Below are positions 9,301 through 17,859 of a stretch of DNA of 64,000 bases, piece after piece. The stretch covers positions 6,816 to 70,815 of the forward strand of contig PKXU01000049.1 in assembly GCA_003132445.1 (NCBI GenBank), given 5' to 3'. Under the pieces are notes generated by a model. It saw nothing but the letters and a program-made list of their open reading frames with translations, was not told where the DNA came from and searched no databases. This DNA comes from Acidobacteriaceae bacterium. Its GTDB lineage: Bacteria > Acidobacteriota > Terriglobia > Terriglobales > Acidobacteriaceae. The number at the start of each line of letters is the position of its first letter. Position 1 is the stretch's first letter. A program made the translations under genes and the position numbers.

Positions 9301-9426
9301 TCCACAATTAATCTCCGCGACCTGTCGACAGGCGTATCGCTAGCATTCACTCTGCCGAGGGAGCACGCAGCGATTGCGGTGATTGGGAAAAAGGACAAGA
9401 AGATTCTAGCCAGGTACGGCTTCTGA
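6331..9426 (+). CDS. Secreted clan GH-A glycoside hydrolase (beta-galactosidase/GH42-like)
   Basis: 1031 residues from ATG 6331, chosen because it opens a Sec signal peptide (MRKLVISTVAALLFLVSLSL, then AASVAQT). A Rossmann-like segment follows (LDRGGNLLVLGG). The catalytic (beta/alpha)8 domain starts near residue 370. WDLINEPS carries the predicted acid/base E512 and AMLIQETG the predicted nucleophile E670, a separation typical of clan GH-A (GH5/GH42). A second Rossmann-like GATase segment (KYVDEGGNLLITGP) follows, as in the GH42 trimerisation domain, then a beta-rich C-terminus. It probably cleaves beta-glycosides in the periplasm or outside. It is divergent from the FucP-like permease, which may import the sugar released. 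The substrate cannot be assigned. Confidence 0.82.
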   Translation: MRKLVISTVAALLFLVSLSLISPAASVAQTAMSSVIVFSEPGFPTADSAAASLEQLAAISPGAQSVGADGLRDALESPSTRLLILAYGSAFPENSWSAIKQFLDRGGNLLVLGGMPFTRAAYRDTQGWHLRDYSVRFIRPLMIDQYQTTPGSEGLQFQPNPESTLQLTSFAWKRAFSPVIRLSAVDLYHRGGAAGSIDARLDALAWGIANGRKLSAPALQIDHYRNGYDGGRWIFVNAELSSEFFHNDSLLQSLAERALQGAEEFTVRPALPLYLPGEPIELQVQWHAAVQPKAAVSLKITSFPEAQPSDRSTVTATINEPIMLPAPEAKGLYTVEARLLEGDQVRAIYHSGFWIRDESYLRSGPRLGVNHDYFELDGRPLAVVGTTYMSSEVQRLYFDHPNVYVWNHDLAQIQDAGLNMIRTGWWTGWDKFCDENGQPYERTLRTLEAYLMTARKYGLPVQFNFFAFLPDVLGGTNAYLDPEAIRRQQTLISAVVARFHDVPFLAWDLINEPSFSQHLWKTRPNGDPIELAAWNLWLSQRYPDRAKLAALWNVPPNSVAGTISLPTEDEFSPRGMYTGTNSLRLYDYFLFAQESFAKWARTMRDAIRATGSQQLVTVGQDEGGIQDRLSPAFWGQSVDFTTNHSWWQNDHILWDSLAAKQPGEAMLIQETGLQRELNIDEVARRTPESEAALLERKIATSFIQGSGAIEWLWNTNSYMTESNETPIGAMRTDCTEKPEATVLRAFAQFAPSLQEHLRDPQLPSIAIVTSQAAQYSVFAEFQLAAQQRAVRAVAYGAHLPAYIVAENQMEKLGSPKLAILPSPQALTETAWRTLLKYVDEGGNLLITGPVDRDEHWQIIDRAAELGLQAQVEPLTYHDASVRLGNRPSDRLLPLTFDPQDQSWLDSLRFDDGTTFKEISHGKGRIFWTSYPVELSENLDSTSDLYAYVANRLNITPLFKQQSPLPEGVLIFPTVMADSALYVMISDSANDSTINLRDLSTGVSLAFTLPREHAAIAVIGKKDKKILARYGF

Positions 9427-9756
9427 GGTTGTTCTCAAACACTGACGGGTGTTTCGGATTCTGCCGGAGTTGAGTGTGATCTCGCTTCGCGCCGTAAGCC
9501 TACCAAAGACGACGCCCGTCTCGAACTCTACTCTGACCTTTGCGCCCGCATAGGATCGATTGCAGCGACAGCAACGTCGTCGCCAATCACAGTAACAAAT
9601 CTCTTTCAAAGTAACGGGCTACGTCCAAGCATAGCGTAACAGTGTCCGAAATCGAAAAGCCGGTGGCCGAAATCGAACAGCTCAAGACCACGGAACCCCT
9701 ACAAGCAGACATTGACGCCGAATTTGAGCTGAAACTGGCCGTAAGCCCGCGCGTAC
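9427..9756. other. 330-bp gap between convergent genes
   Basis: It separates the 3' ends of the glycosidase and the 151-residue gene. A 68-codon plus-strand frame at 9642 and a 74-codon minus-strand frame at 9811 cross its right part, but both run into the neighbouring gene and look like no family. No convincing terminator hairpin with a T-run was seen. Confidence 0.4.
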
Positions 9757-10212
9757 CTAAAAAGCCTCTTGCTCCTTCGGCGAAGAAAATCTCTGCCGCA
9801 ATCTCCTCCACTCTTCGGTCGAGAACAGGCGTGGGCCTACTTCGATGAGGCGCGGCGTCATATTGAAGAGCGCTACGCGGTTCCAGGGACGGCCGTTCCG
9901 CATGCGAAAGCCCTTTTCATTCAAGTCGCTGACGATGCTGGAGTAAGGGAAGTCCTGCACCAGCAATTCCATCATCAGCATGAGCACTCTATTCTCGGTG
10001 GGGTCGATCTCCAGCCGCTGGCGGTCGTCCGAGATGCGCAGCCCGTAGGGGATGTCCTCGGCAAATGCGCCTTCGCTCGGAGCTTCCGACTCGGGCAATT
10101 CGCGCCGCCATTCGAGCGAGACCAATTGCCATCCCGCCGCCGCACGCTGCCGCATAATCTCGGGACTGAATGGGCCCGAGATCACATCGCGAATCCGTTC
10201 AAAATGCGCCAT
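9757..10212 (-). CDS. Conserved-type hypothetical protein with a recombinase-like C-terminal motif
   Basis: 151 residues from ATG 10212, preferred over ATG 10293 because GGAGG lies six bases upstream. The protein is soluble, charged and lacks a signal peptide. Its C-terminal half (SIVSDLNEKGFRMRNGRPW, then NRVALFNMTPRLI) resembles the helical 'recombinase' domain that follows the catalytic part of large serine recombinases, but there is no catalytic domain, so it is not a recombinase. It could be a small DNA-binding or regulatory protein. It is read away from hypB, 189 bp downstream of hypB's stop. An equally long antisense frame exists; the minus strand is preferred for its start site and ordinary residue composition. 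Confidence 0.6.
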   Translation of the reverse strand: MAHFERIRDVISGPFSPEIMRQRAAAGWQLVSLEWRRELPESEAPSEGAFAEDIPYGLRISDDRQRLEIDPTENRVLMLMMELLVQDFPYSSIVSDLNEKGFRMRNGRPWNRVALFNMTPRLIEVGPRLFSTEEWRRLRQRFSSPKEQEAF

Positions 10213-10401
10213 GAGGAACCTCCGCGAGTTATTCTCGCGAAAAAGATTCGCAAGTTCGGTGCCAAAGTCCGGGTAATTTCGAATCGGCGCCATCGATCCG
10301 GATAAACCGCCATTCTGAAGGCATCGTGGGCGGAACAGTGAAGCAGTACTTGTGAGACGGAAGTGAGATTCGCAGCCAGAGCTGATACCTGTAACCGAAG
10401 C

Positions 10402-11082
10402 TTAAATATGAGCGACGGCTCTCTGTTCTGCCAACTGTTGAACCAGAAAACTCAAGTATTCTTCCATTCCGGCGCCGGTTTTTGCCGAGAGACGAAAAAT
10501 CTGCATCCCCGGACGCACTGCCTGGATGCTCGTCCGCGCCGCATTCCAGTCAAACTCTACAGCGTCGGCGAGTTCGTTCTTGGTCACGACCGCGACGTCT
10601 GCGCTATTGAAAATCGTTGGATACTTCAGGGGCTTGTCTTCGCCTTCCGTCACCGACATCAACACCAGGCGAAGATTTTCTCCCAAATCGTAAGAAGACG
10701 GGCAAACCAGGTTTCCCACGTTCTCGATAAACAGGAAGTCCAGCGTATTCAAATCCCAATCGCATAGCGCATTCTGCACCATCGCCGCTTCCAGGTGGCA
10801 GAGCGTCCCAGTCGTGATTTGCTTTACCGGAGCCTTGCTACGTGCCAGTCGCACGGCATCGTTTTCTGTTGCCAAATCTCCGACCAACGCGGCCACGCGA
10901 TAGCGAGGCTGCAACTGCGTGAGCGTCTTTTCCAGGAACATTGTCTTTCCTGCTCCCGGACTTGAAACCAGGCTGACCACAAACACTCCTGCGGAGCGGA
11001 ATTGTTCGCGTAGCGCGCGCGCAATTACGTCATTCTGTTTCAACACATTTCTGCGTACTTCCACCAGGCGGGGCTCGCTCAC
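10402..11082 (-). CDS. hypB: Hydrogenase nickel-incorporation GTPase HypB
   Basis: 226 residues, a SIMIBI-class GTPase. The P-loop is SSPGAGKT (residues about 41-48), the metal-site segment is TTGTLCHLEAAM, and the switch region is ENVGNLVCPSSYDLGE. KNELAD is an NKxD-like base-recognition segment. HypB delivers nickel to [NiFe]-hydrogenase large subunits with HypA. This copy has no N-terminal histidine-rich nickel-storage stretch. Its ATG overlaps the hypA stop by four bases, so translation is coupled. No hydrogenase structural gene or other hyp gene is in the window, so the client enzyme must be encoded elsewhere. Confidence 0.95.
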   Translation of the reverse strand: MSEPRLVEVRRNVLKQNDVIARALREQFRSAGVFVVSLVSSPGAGKTMFLEKTLTQLQPRYRVAALVGDLATENDAVRLARSKAPVKQITTGTLCHLEAAMVQNALCDWDLNTLDFLFIENVGNLVCPSSYDLGENLRLVLMSVTEGEDKPLKYPTIFNSADVAVVTKNELADAVEFDWNAARTSIQAVRPGMQIFRLSAKTGAGMEEYLSFLVQQLAEQRAVAHI

Positions 11083-11423
11083 TCCGACACCTCCAGCGCA
11101 AATACCTCAAGTTCTTTGCCGTGGCGCACATCCATAGTCGGAAGGCCGCATTCCGGACACGAAAAAAGCTGCACCGACGCCAACTTCCGCTCCTGCTGAC
11201 ACTGTGGGCAAAACACAATCACAGGAACATCTTCAACGATCAATTGCGAACCCTGCAGCGCTGTATCCTGGCACGCGACTTCATAAGAAAACATCAAGGC
11301 GTCTTTGACCACGCCAGACAGCGCGCCGAGCCTCAGGTGTACCGCGCTGACATGAACCCCACGTCGTTGCGACTCGTCTACGGCAGCATCCACGATGCCC
11401 ATCGCGATCGATAATTCGTGCAT
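11079..11423 (-). CDS. hypA: Hydrogenase nickel-incorporation protein HypA
   Basis: 114 residues, the standard size. The N-terminal MHELSIA supplies the nickel-binding Met-His-Glu. The zinc ribbon is formed by CPQC and CPEC near residues 72-93. HypA passes nickel to hydrogenase precursors together with HypB, whose gene overlaps its 3' end. It starts 45 bp upstream of the alpha-glucosidase stop on the same strand, so it could lie on a read-through transcript from that gene. Confidence 0.95.
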   Translation of the reverse strand: MHELSIAMGIVDAAVDESQRRGVHVSAVHLRLGALSGVVKDALMFSYEVACQDTALQGSQLIVEDVPVIVFCPQCQQERKLASVQLFSCPECGLPTMDVRHGKELEVFALEVSE

Positions 11424-11468
11424 CGTCTGTATTTTATCGCCGATCGCGATTGCTCGACGGGGCCCCTT

Positions 11469-13163
11469 TCACTTCGAAAGTTGACCGATAAAAACTCCGT
11501 AAGGGTCCAGAGTTACAACTTTTCCATTCGCTGAAGAATTTCCCGTAGCCACCAGGCTCTTCGCCGATAAAAACCCGTGCTTGCTCAAGTCGAAGCTCAC
11601 CTTCTGCTGCGCTCCTGACATGTTCAGCGCAACCAGAACCACCTGATCTTTGAAGACACGCAAATACGAAAGCACATTCTGATCGTTCCCATTCAGCGCA
11701 GCGTAGGTTCCGTCCATAAGGGCTTTATTGGTATGGCGCAGCTTGAGAACTTGTTTATAAAACGCAAACACAGAATCGGGATCTTTCGCTTCCGCGGCAA
11801 CGTTGTGGATTTTTGCAGTCGGCGGCACAGGAAGCCAGGGCGTAGCTTCTGAGAAACCTGCGTTCTCACTCCCATCCCACTGCATTGGAGTACGCTGTCC
11901 GTCTCGTCCCTTCTCTCTGGGCCAGCCCTTTCGCCCGATGGGATCCTTCACATCTTCCTTCCTCGTCGGCGGCATCGTCTTCATCCCAATTTCTTCGCCG
12001 TAGTAGATGATCGGCGTTCCACGCAGAGTCAAATAGAGTCCCGCCATTAACTTTGCGATCTGATCGTTGTGTTCGCCGTCGCCATAACGGTCGTAGGAGC
12101 GGACGATGTCATGATTGCTGATGACAAATGTCGGCCAACCGGCCGCGGAGTCAATGGCCGCGATTTCCTTGCGAAACTTTGCGGGCGAGAGGTCGTTGAC
12201 GGTCGTGAAAAGAAAATCCATGGGCAACTGCAACTCATTATTGCCATGTCCGTAATAAAGATTGAGTTCGTCGATATTTTCGGTCCAGGTTTCGCCGATC
12301 AGCACGGCGTTGTACTCGTCCGCCACTTTGCGCAGTCCGCGCAGCGCCTCATGCACCTCCGGGAGCTTCTTGTTGTACTTTTCCACCTGCTTCGCGTCGC
12401 CGTAAGCATTGACGCCAAGTCTAATTGGATTGTCAGTCAAGTTGGGATCTTCGAACAATGTGTCGACGGCGTCGAGTCGAAAGCCTGACACACCGCGCTT
12501 ATACCACCAGCGCGTTACATCAAACATCGCGTCCTTCACCGCCGGATTGCGCCAGTTCAGGTCCGGCTGCTCCGGATAAAAGTAGTGGTAGTAGTACTGA
12601 TTGGTCGTGGGATCGAACTTCCAGGCTGAACCACCAAAAGTTGAAGTCCAATTGTTTGGCGGTTGGCCGGGTCCCTTGCCGTCGCGCCAGATATACCAGT
12701 CGCGATGCTCCGAGGTGCGAGACGATTTCGAATCGAGAAACCATTTGTGCTGATCGGAAGTATGGTTCACGACAAAATCAAGAATGATATGAATATTTCG
12801 CTTTCTGGCCTCGCGGGCCAGGTTGTCGAAGTCCGCCAACGTTCCGTACATGGGATCGACATTTTCATAGTCGGAAACGTCATAGCCGAAGTCGACCTGG
12901 GGCGAAGGAAAGCAAGGCGTTATCCAGATTGCGTCTACGCCCAGGTCTTTCAAATAATCGAGCTTTGACGCGATGCCGTTGAGGTCGCCGACGCCGTCCT
13001 TGTTGCTGTCTTTAAAGCTGCGAGGATAGATCTCATAGAACACTGCATGCTGCCACCATTGGCGGCCTTCGGCATCGACCGGCTTTGCGGTTTGAGTATA
13101 GGCGGCAAACATAGGAAAACCGAGGAAGGCGCTCAGCAAAATCCAGGAAAATTTACGTGACAT
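11469..13163 (-). CDS. Exported GH13 alpha-glucosidase
   Basis: 564 residues from ATG 13163, chosen for AAGGAA seven bases upstream and for the signal peptide that follows (MSRKFSWILLSAFLGF). A longer frame to 13220 lacks both. The GH13 barrel starts at WWQHAVFYEIYPRSFKDS, and DGVGDLNGI, DFVVNHTS, GFRLDAVDTL (nucleophile D231), LIGETW (acid E291) and SNHDIVR (D352) are all present, as in oligo-1,6-/alpha-1,4-glucosidases. It should cut maltose- or isomaltose-type oligosaccharides in the periplasm. Next to the large (alpha/alpha)6 glycosidase and near the phosphorylase, it completes an alpha-glucan breakdown set. Confidence 0.93.
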   Translation of the reverse strand: MSRKFSWILLSAFLGFPMFAAYTQTAKPVDAEGRQWWQHAVFYEIYPRSFKDSNKDGVGDLNGIASKLDYLKDLGVDAIWITPCFPSPQVDFGYDVSDYENVDPMYGTLADFDNLAREARKRNIHIILDFVVNHTSDQHKWFLDSKSSRTSEHRDWYIWRDGKGPGQPPNNWTSTFGGSAWKFDPTTNQYYYHYFYPEQPDLNWRNPAVKDAMFDVTRWWYKRGVSGFRLDAVDTLFEDPNLTDNPIRLGVNAYGDAKQVEKYNKKLPEVHEALRGLRKVADEYNAVLIGETWTENIDELNLYYGHGNNELQLPMDFLFTTVNDLSPAKFRKEIAAIDSAAGWPTFVISNHDIVRSYDRYGDGEHNDQIAKLMAGLYLTLRGTPIIYYGEEIGMKTMPPTRKEDVKDPIGRKGWPREKGRDGQRTPMQWDGSENAGFSEATPWLPVPPTAKIHNVAAEAKDPDSVFAFYKQVLKLRHTNKALMDGTYAALNGNDQNVLSYLRVFKDQVVLVALNMSGAQQKVSFDLSKHGFLSAKSLVATGNSSANGKVVTLDPYGVFIGQLSK

Positions 13164-13316
13164 GAAGAATTTCCTTAGGGGGCATGGCAATGTGGTGAAC
13201 CGCAGTCGATGCTGGGGCACTCGTTCGATGCCGCAGAACTGGACTTGAGCGAAGAGGCAAGTTTCTAGAGTGTAAACCCTTTCGGTATCGTTCGGTTGGA
13301 TCCGCGAGATATTCGC

Positions 13317-15905
13317 TCAGAATCGGAAATGGATCACGACCTTTTGCTGCACGTAGGAGTCATGGGCTCCCTTTGGCATTTGAATGGACAGCTTACCCGA
13401 CTTGGTAACGACTGCGGCTTCCACGGAAGAGATCTGGCTGGGATTCCAAACATTCAGCTCGTAGTTGTCTCCCGCCTGCCCCGAGACTTCAACCGTATAT
13501 TGAGTCTTAGAACTGTTCCATGATTCTGAAAGAACGCGAAGCCCTCGGCTCGCGCTTCCGAGAGCGGGCAACTCATTGGAGAGCGACAAACCGAAATCAT
13601 TCTTCAGGCGAATGGTGAGAGTATTCGGTCCGCCGGAAACAAGAAAGCGCACAGATAAATGCTGGTCGTTGCTGTTCAACTGCATTTTAAAAGGCAACGG
13701 GCGCCCATTCATCTCCACGCTGACCACCTGGGTACGCAGGCTAAAGGCAGGAGAAAATTGGACCCAGCAATCTCCCGTCCCGGTTCGTCTGAGCTGAAGC
13801 GTAATGCTGTCGGCGTTCTTGCGATATTGGAAGTCCAAACTAGCGTAGCCGACGCGGACATTGCGAATCCCGAACGATGTCCAGTCGGCAGGAATGTGCG
13901 GCGCGAACGTAATCTGATTCTTTTCCACATCGCTTTCCAGTCCAAACATGCCCCGCAAAATCGGGCTGATCACCATTGCTGCGGACCATATCTGATGGGG
14001 AGAACTGGTGGAGAATGACTGATAATAATCTCCGGACAGAACTTCCGTGAAATGTCCGAGCGCACCGTCCGCGCCGAGCAGGGCGTTGGCGCGCAGATTA
14101 AGGTAGGCTGGAAACGCCCTATGGTAGCGGTATTCAGCGACTGATGCCCATCCTGTAAACAACGGCCAGACCGAGCCAAAGTGATAGCCGGACCCGTCAT
14201 AGACGTTCGAGCGATTAGAAATAATCCGCATCCCCCAATCGGTCTCGTGATCTTCGGCCGCAAGTTTCGTGATGGTCTGGTTCGCGTGATTGGGATCGGA
14301 GAGACCAAACCACATGGGAACTGTCGTAAGTACACTCGCTTCCGTGGCGCGCTGGTTATCTGGCTTCAAGGCAAATGCATAAGCGCTGATCTCAGGCGAC
14401 CAGTAAGCTTGATCCAGCGCAGGTTCTTTCACCGCGAATTCGGCAGCTAGTTGGTTGCTCACGTCCTCCTTACCCACGAGCCGAGCCAGGTTTGAGAGTG
14501 CGTGCAGCGCCTCGACGCCAAGTCCGGCCTGGTAATACTCATTTTTCACGGGAAGCAGCGGTCCACCTTCGATCCAGCCGTGACCGACGCCTGCGTTCTG
14601 CGCGAAGCCTTGCGCATCATAGGTCGAGTGCATGAACTGGTATGCCCGCCAAACGTTGTCCCACTTGTCGCGAGCGAAGGCCGAGTCACCACTCTGGACT
14701 GCATAATCATTCATCGCGATGATAAACAGCGGCGTGGCGTCGGCGGAGACGTAGGCATAGGGATAATCCTTGAACCACGGCACCAGACTTGCACTCTGCG
14801 AAATCTCATGCGGAACTTTGCCGTCTTCGCGCTGAAATTTGCTGAGGAAATCGAGGGCGGTGCGTGTGGTCGAATAATCACCTTCGGCGTTTAGCGCGAA
14901 GGAAGTCCACAAAGAATCTCGTCCGAAGAACCAGGCGAAGCCGGGGCGCTGCCCAACGCCGGAGGTTCGGTATCCCGCAACTAATCCTGTCCCCAAATAT
15001 GGATTGTTCACCAATCCCTGAAAGGTGCTGATCCTGGCCCAGTCGAAAGCTTGTTGTAGCGCGGGGTCTGGCAATTCAAGGCTTACAGTCTTGTTGAGAT
15101 AAGTACGGTAGTAGTCGGACGAGTCAGAAATTAAATTCGCGTAAGACGTTAGGAAATGCTGATAAGTTTTCTCGGCGTCGGCGCGGCCCGTTACCGAGGC
15201 CGCGACGATCAGAACCTTGGTCTCTTTTCCTTTTTGCGTTACGCCCAAGCGCAGAGAGTTCTCTTCGGAAGCGGAGTAGTTGGTCTGATAGGAAAGTCGC
15301 GCGTCGGCCGCGGTGGGCGATCCCATCAATGCGGCATACTTTCGCGCCTCTTCGCCGAAGACCACGGCTCGCTGCTTCGCATCCCAGTTTACGAACGTTC
15401 CGCCCAGTGCCGCCGGCCATTCCAGTTGGAAATCTGCGACGAAAGCGGCTTCCACTTCCAGGGGTTCCTCGGTCTCGACATCGAGCAAAATGACCGCTCC
15501 CGATTCATTCACAGGAACGCATAATGTTTCACGCACGCGAAAAGAATCGCCGACGTACAAAATGGAAGCCGACTCGGGGCGAACCGTCAGCGTGCGCGCC
15601 AGACTTTCAGCGGGCAACGCGCGATCGCCAATATGAAACGTTAGATGAAAATCACGAAAGATTTTCAAAGGATATACCCACGCTTCGAATCGTCCCGTTT
15701 CGTTGCCGAACATTCCCGCCCGAGTACCGACGATCGGAAGGAACTCCCACGTGCGAATGGTCCTCGTCAACTCCGGCGATGGCGCTGGAATCGGTTCCTG
15801 GGCAACCGACACTGCGCTGCAAATCAGGCAGATTACTAAGAGACCAATACTGCGCCCAATACGCGCTGCGAAGCCTGAAATCCAAACACGAAGATGAGAA
15901 TTCAT
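13317..15905 (-). CDS. Exported (alpha/alpha)6-barrel glycoside hydrolase (debranching/MGH1-like)
   Basis: 862 residues from ATG 15905, which opens a signal peptide ending near SAVSVAQ; the frame extends to 15998 without one. The N-terminal 300 residues are beta-rich. The centre is an (alpha/alpha)6 barrel with GFAWFFGRDSLWTSFAL, REDGKVPHEIS, GWIEGGPLLPVKNEYYQAG and GSGYHFGSVWPLFTGWASV, resembling amylo-alpha-1,6-glucosidase and GH63/MGH1-type glucosidases. A beta-sandwich region closes the protein. Acidic residues in FGRD, WIEGG and near HFTEVLSGDY are catalytic candidates. It likely acts on alpha-glucans or another glucoside in the periplasm together with the downstream GH13 enzyme, 153 bp away. 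Exact family and substrate are uncertain. Confidence 0.82.
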   Translation of the reverse strand: MNSHLRVWISGFAARIGRSIGLLVICLICSAVSVAQEPIPAPSPELTRTIRTWEFLPIVGTRAGMFGNETGRFEAWVYPLKIFRDFHLTFHIGDRALPAESLARTLTVRPESASILYVGDSFRVRETLCVPVNESGAVILLDVETEEPLEVEAAFVADFQLEWPAALGGTFVNWDAKQRAVVFGEEARKYAALMGSPTAADARLSYQTNYSASEENSLRLGVTQKGKETKVLIVAASVTGRADAEKTYQHFLTSYANLISDSSDYYRTYLNKTVSLELPDPALQQAFDWARISTFQGLVNNPYLGTGLVAGYRTSGVGQRPGFAWFFGRDSLWTSFALNAEGDYSTTRTALDFLSKFQREDGKVPHEISQSASLVPWFKDYPYAYVSADATPLFIIAMNDYAVQSGDSAFARDKWDNVWRAYQFMHSTYDAQGFAQNAGVGHGWIEGGPLLPVKNEYYQAGLGVEALHALSNLARLVGKEDVSNQLAAEFAVKEPALDQAYWSPEISAYAFALKPDNQRATEASVLTTVPMWFGLSDPNHANQTITKLAAEDHETDWGMRIISNRSNVYDGSGYHFGSVWPLFTGWASVAEYRYHRAFPAYLNLRANALLGADGALGHFTEVLSGDYYQSFSTSSPHQIWSAAMVISPILRGMFGLESDVEKNQITFAPHIPADWTSFGIRNVRVGYASLDFQYRKNADSITLQLRRTGTGDCWVQFSPAFSLRTQVVSVEMNGRPLPFKMQLNSNDQHLSVRFLVSGGPNTLTIRLKNDFGLSLSNELPALGSASRGLRVLSESWNSSKTQYTVEVSGQAGDNYELNVWNPSQISSVEAAVVTKSGKLSIQMPKGAHDSYVQQKVVIHFRF

Positions 15906-16025
15906 AGCGGCCGTTCTTATTGACAGAGGATGTGGACTGGCCGAAGCTTGCAAAGTCGCGGTACCCTGAATATAAGAAATAGGGGCGAATTCTAGCACGA
16001 GCCGAACGGACCAGGTAGCGACCTC

Positions 16026-17858
16026 TTGTTTCCTTCACGCCGCATTTTCCTCAAATCTCTAAGCCGTTCGGCGCTGGTTCTTTCGCTGGAAAGCGTGCTG
16101 GCATTGATCCGTCCGAATCGGCTGCGGGCAAGAGCACGAACGCAGTCAGCAACTTCCTCGCAAGGCGAAGCTGCGACCCAGGCTGCCGATCTGGGCGTGA
16201 GCTTCATCAATATCGGGCGTAAGTCCGGACTGAATGCGAAAACAATTTTTGGCGGCGAGCACAAAAATAAATATCTCCTCGAAACCACGGGTTGCGGCGT
16301 AGCTTTTTACGATTACGACAACGACGGCTGGCTCGATATTTTTCTTGTGAATGGAACGCGGCTGGAAGGCTTTCCAGCCGGAAGCGAGCCGACTTCGCAT
16401 CTCTTTCGCAATAATCGCGACGGCACCTTCACCGACGTTACCGCGAAGGCCGGCGTCGCGCATTCAGGCTGGGGACAAGGCGTCTGCGTCGGAGACTACG
16501 ACAACGATGGATGGGAGGATTTATTCGTTACCTACTTCGGCAAGAATGTTCTCTACCACAACAACGGCGATGGCACGTTCACCGATGTTAGTCAGAAGGC
16601 AGGCGTAGCGGGCAAGGTCTCGCGCTGGAACACGGGGTGCGCATTCGTCGACTATGACCGCGACGGCCACCTCGATCTGTTCGTCGCCAACTACATTGAT
16701 CTCGATTTGGCAACCGCCCCGGTGCCTGAATCGGGTCCGTGCCTCTATAAGAGTGTGATGGTGGCGTGTGGGCCGCCTGGCCTGCAAGGCGGAAAAAACA
16801 TTCTCTATCACAACAACGGGGATGGAACGTTCACCGACGTTTCTGAAGCATCGGGAATTCTCGATGCGAATGGAACGTACGGACTGGGCGTACTCACCGC
16901 GGATTTCGACAATGACGGCTGGCCGGATATCTATGTCGCCAACGACTCCACCGCCAGTGCGCTTTACCAGAATAAAAAGAACGGAAAATTTCAGGACATC
17001 GCCATCGAAGCGGGCTGTGCGCTCAGTCCCGATGGCAAGCCACAAGCCGGTATGGGCGTCTCGACCGCGGACTATGACCTCGATGGCAACCTCGACATTG
17101 TCAAAACCAATTTTGCCGGCGACACGCCTTCTCTCTATCACAATCTGGGTGGCGCGACTTTCGAAGATGCCACATTCGCAGCCGGGCTCGGAGCGCACAC
17201 GCAATATTTGGGGTGGGGCTGCGGCTTCTTCGACATGGACAATGATGGCTGGGCCGACATTCTGATCTGCAACGGCCATGTCTATCCTGAAGTCGAGCAA
17301 CTGAAGACGGAAGCCGGTTACGCCCAGCGTAAATTGCTTTATCAGAACCTGCACAACGGTCATTTTGCGGACGTTTCGTTTCAGGCTGGGTCCGGCATCT
17401 CAGATCCCAGTCCATCTAGAGGTGCGGCTTTCGGCGATTTCGATAATGATGGCCATATCGATGTTGTGGTGAATACGGTCAACGATTATCCGCAATTGCT
17501 TCGTTGTGATTCAAAACTGCAAAACAATTGGATCAAGATTCGTACGATAGGAACGAAGTCGAATCGCAGCGGAATCGGCGCGCGCCTGAAATGTGTGACG
17601 CGTTCACCAGGAGAGACGAAACCGCATCAGCAGATCGACGAAGTTCGCAGCGGTGGTGGTTACTTCTCGCAGAATGATCTGCGGGTTCACTTCGGCCTGG
17701 GAAAGGCCGAGAAAGTCGAAGTACTTGAAATTCGCTGGCCCAGCGGGCAAATCGACACGCTGAAGGATGTCAAAGTAAATCAGGTGATCTTCGTCAAAGA
17801 AGGCACAGGCATCACCCGCACGATGCAGTTCGAGAAGAATCCTAAGGCTGCCAAATAA
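16026..17858 (+). CDS. CRTAC1/ASPIC-UnbV protein with FG-GAP repeats, candidate Tat substrate
   Basis: 610 residues from a TTG start. The N-terminus SRRIFLKSL fits a twin-arginine signal (SRRxFLK), followed by a hydrophobic stretch. The body is a beta-propeller of FG-GAP/VCBS repeats with recurring calcium-type loops (DYDNDGWLD, DYDNDGWED, DYDRDGHLD, DFDNDGWPD, DMDNDGWAD, DFDNDGHID). The C-terminal ASPIC/UnbV domain has SGIGARLKC, EVRSGGGYFSQND and VHFGLG. Such proteins are exported, calcium-dependent and usually of unknown function. It faces a paralogue whose stop codon is one base away. It is divergent from the large glycosidase gene, with about 120 bp between starts. Confidence 0.88.
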   Translation: MFPSRRIFLKSLSRSALVLSLESVLALIRPNRLRARARTQSATSSQGEAATQAADLGVSFINIGRKSGLNAKTIFGGEHKNKYLLETTGCGVAFYDYDNDGWLDIFLVNGTRLEGFPAGSEPTSHLFRNNRDGTFTDVTAKAGVAHSGWGQGVCVGDYDNDGWEDLFVTYFGKNVLYHNNGDGTFTDVSQKAGVAGKVSRWNTGCAFVDYDRDGHLDLFVANYIDLDLATAPVPESGPCLYKSVMVACGPPGLQGGKNILYHNNGDGTFTDVSEASGILDANGTYGLGVLTADFDNDGWPDIYVANDSTASALYQNKKNGKFQDIAIEAGCALSPDGKPQAGMGVSTADYDLDGNLDIVKTNFAGDTPSLYHNLGGATFEDATFAAGLGAHTQYLGWGCGFFDMDNDGWADILICNGHVYPEVEQLKTEAGYAQRKLLYQNLHNGHFADVSFQAGSGISDPSPSRGAAFGDFDNDGHIDVVVNTVNDYPQLLRCDSKLQNNWIKIRTIGTKSNRSGIGARLKCVTRSPGETKPHQQIDEVRSGGGYFSQNDLRVHFGLGKAEKVEVLEIRWPSGQIDTLKDVKVNQVIFVKEGTGITRTMQFEKNPKAAK

Positions 17859-17859
17859 T

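Noticed and set aside
9642-9848. 68-codon plus-strand frame after the GH-A gene
   Set aside because: GTG start without Shine-Dalgarno; more than a third overlaps the better-supported minus-strand gene at 9757.
9769-10305. 178-codon plus-strand frame opposite the 151-residue gene
   Set aside because: The minus strand has a GGAGG-preceded ATG at 10212 and more ordinary composition.
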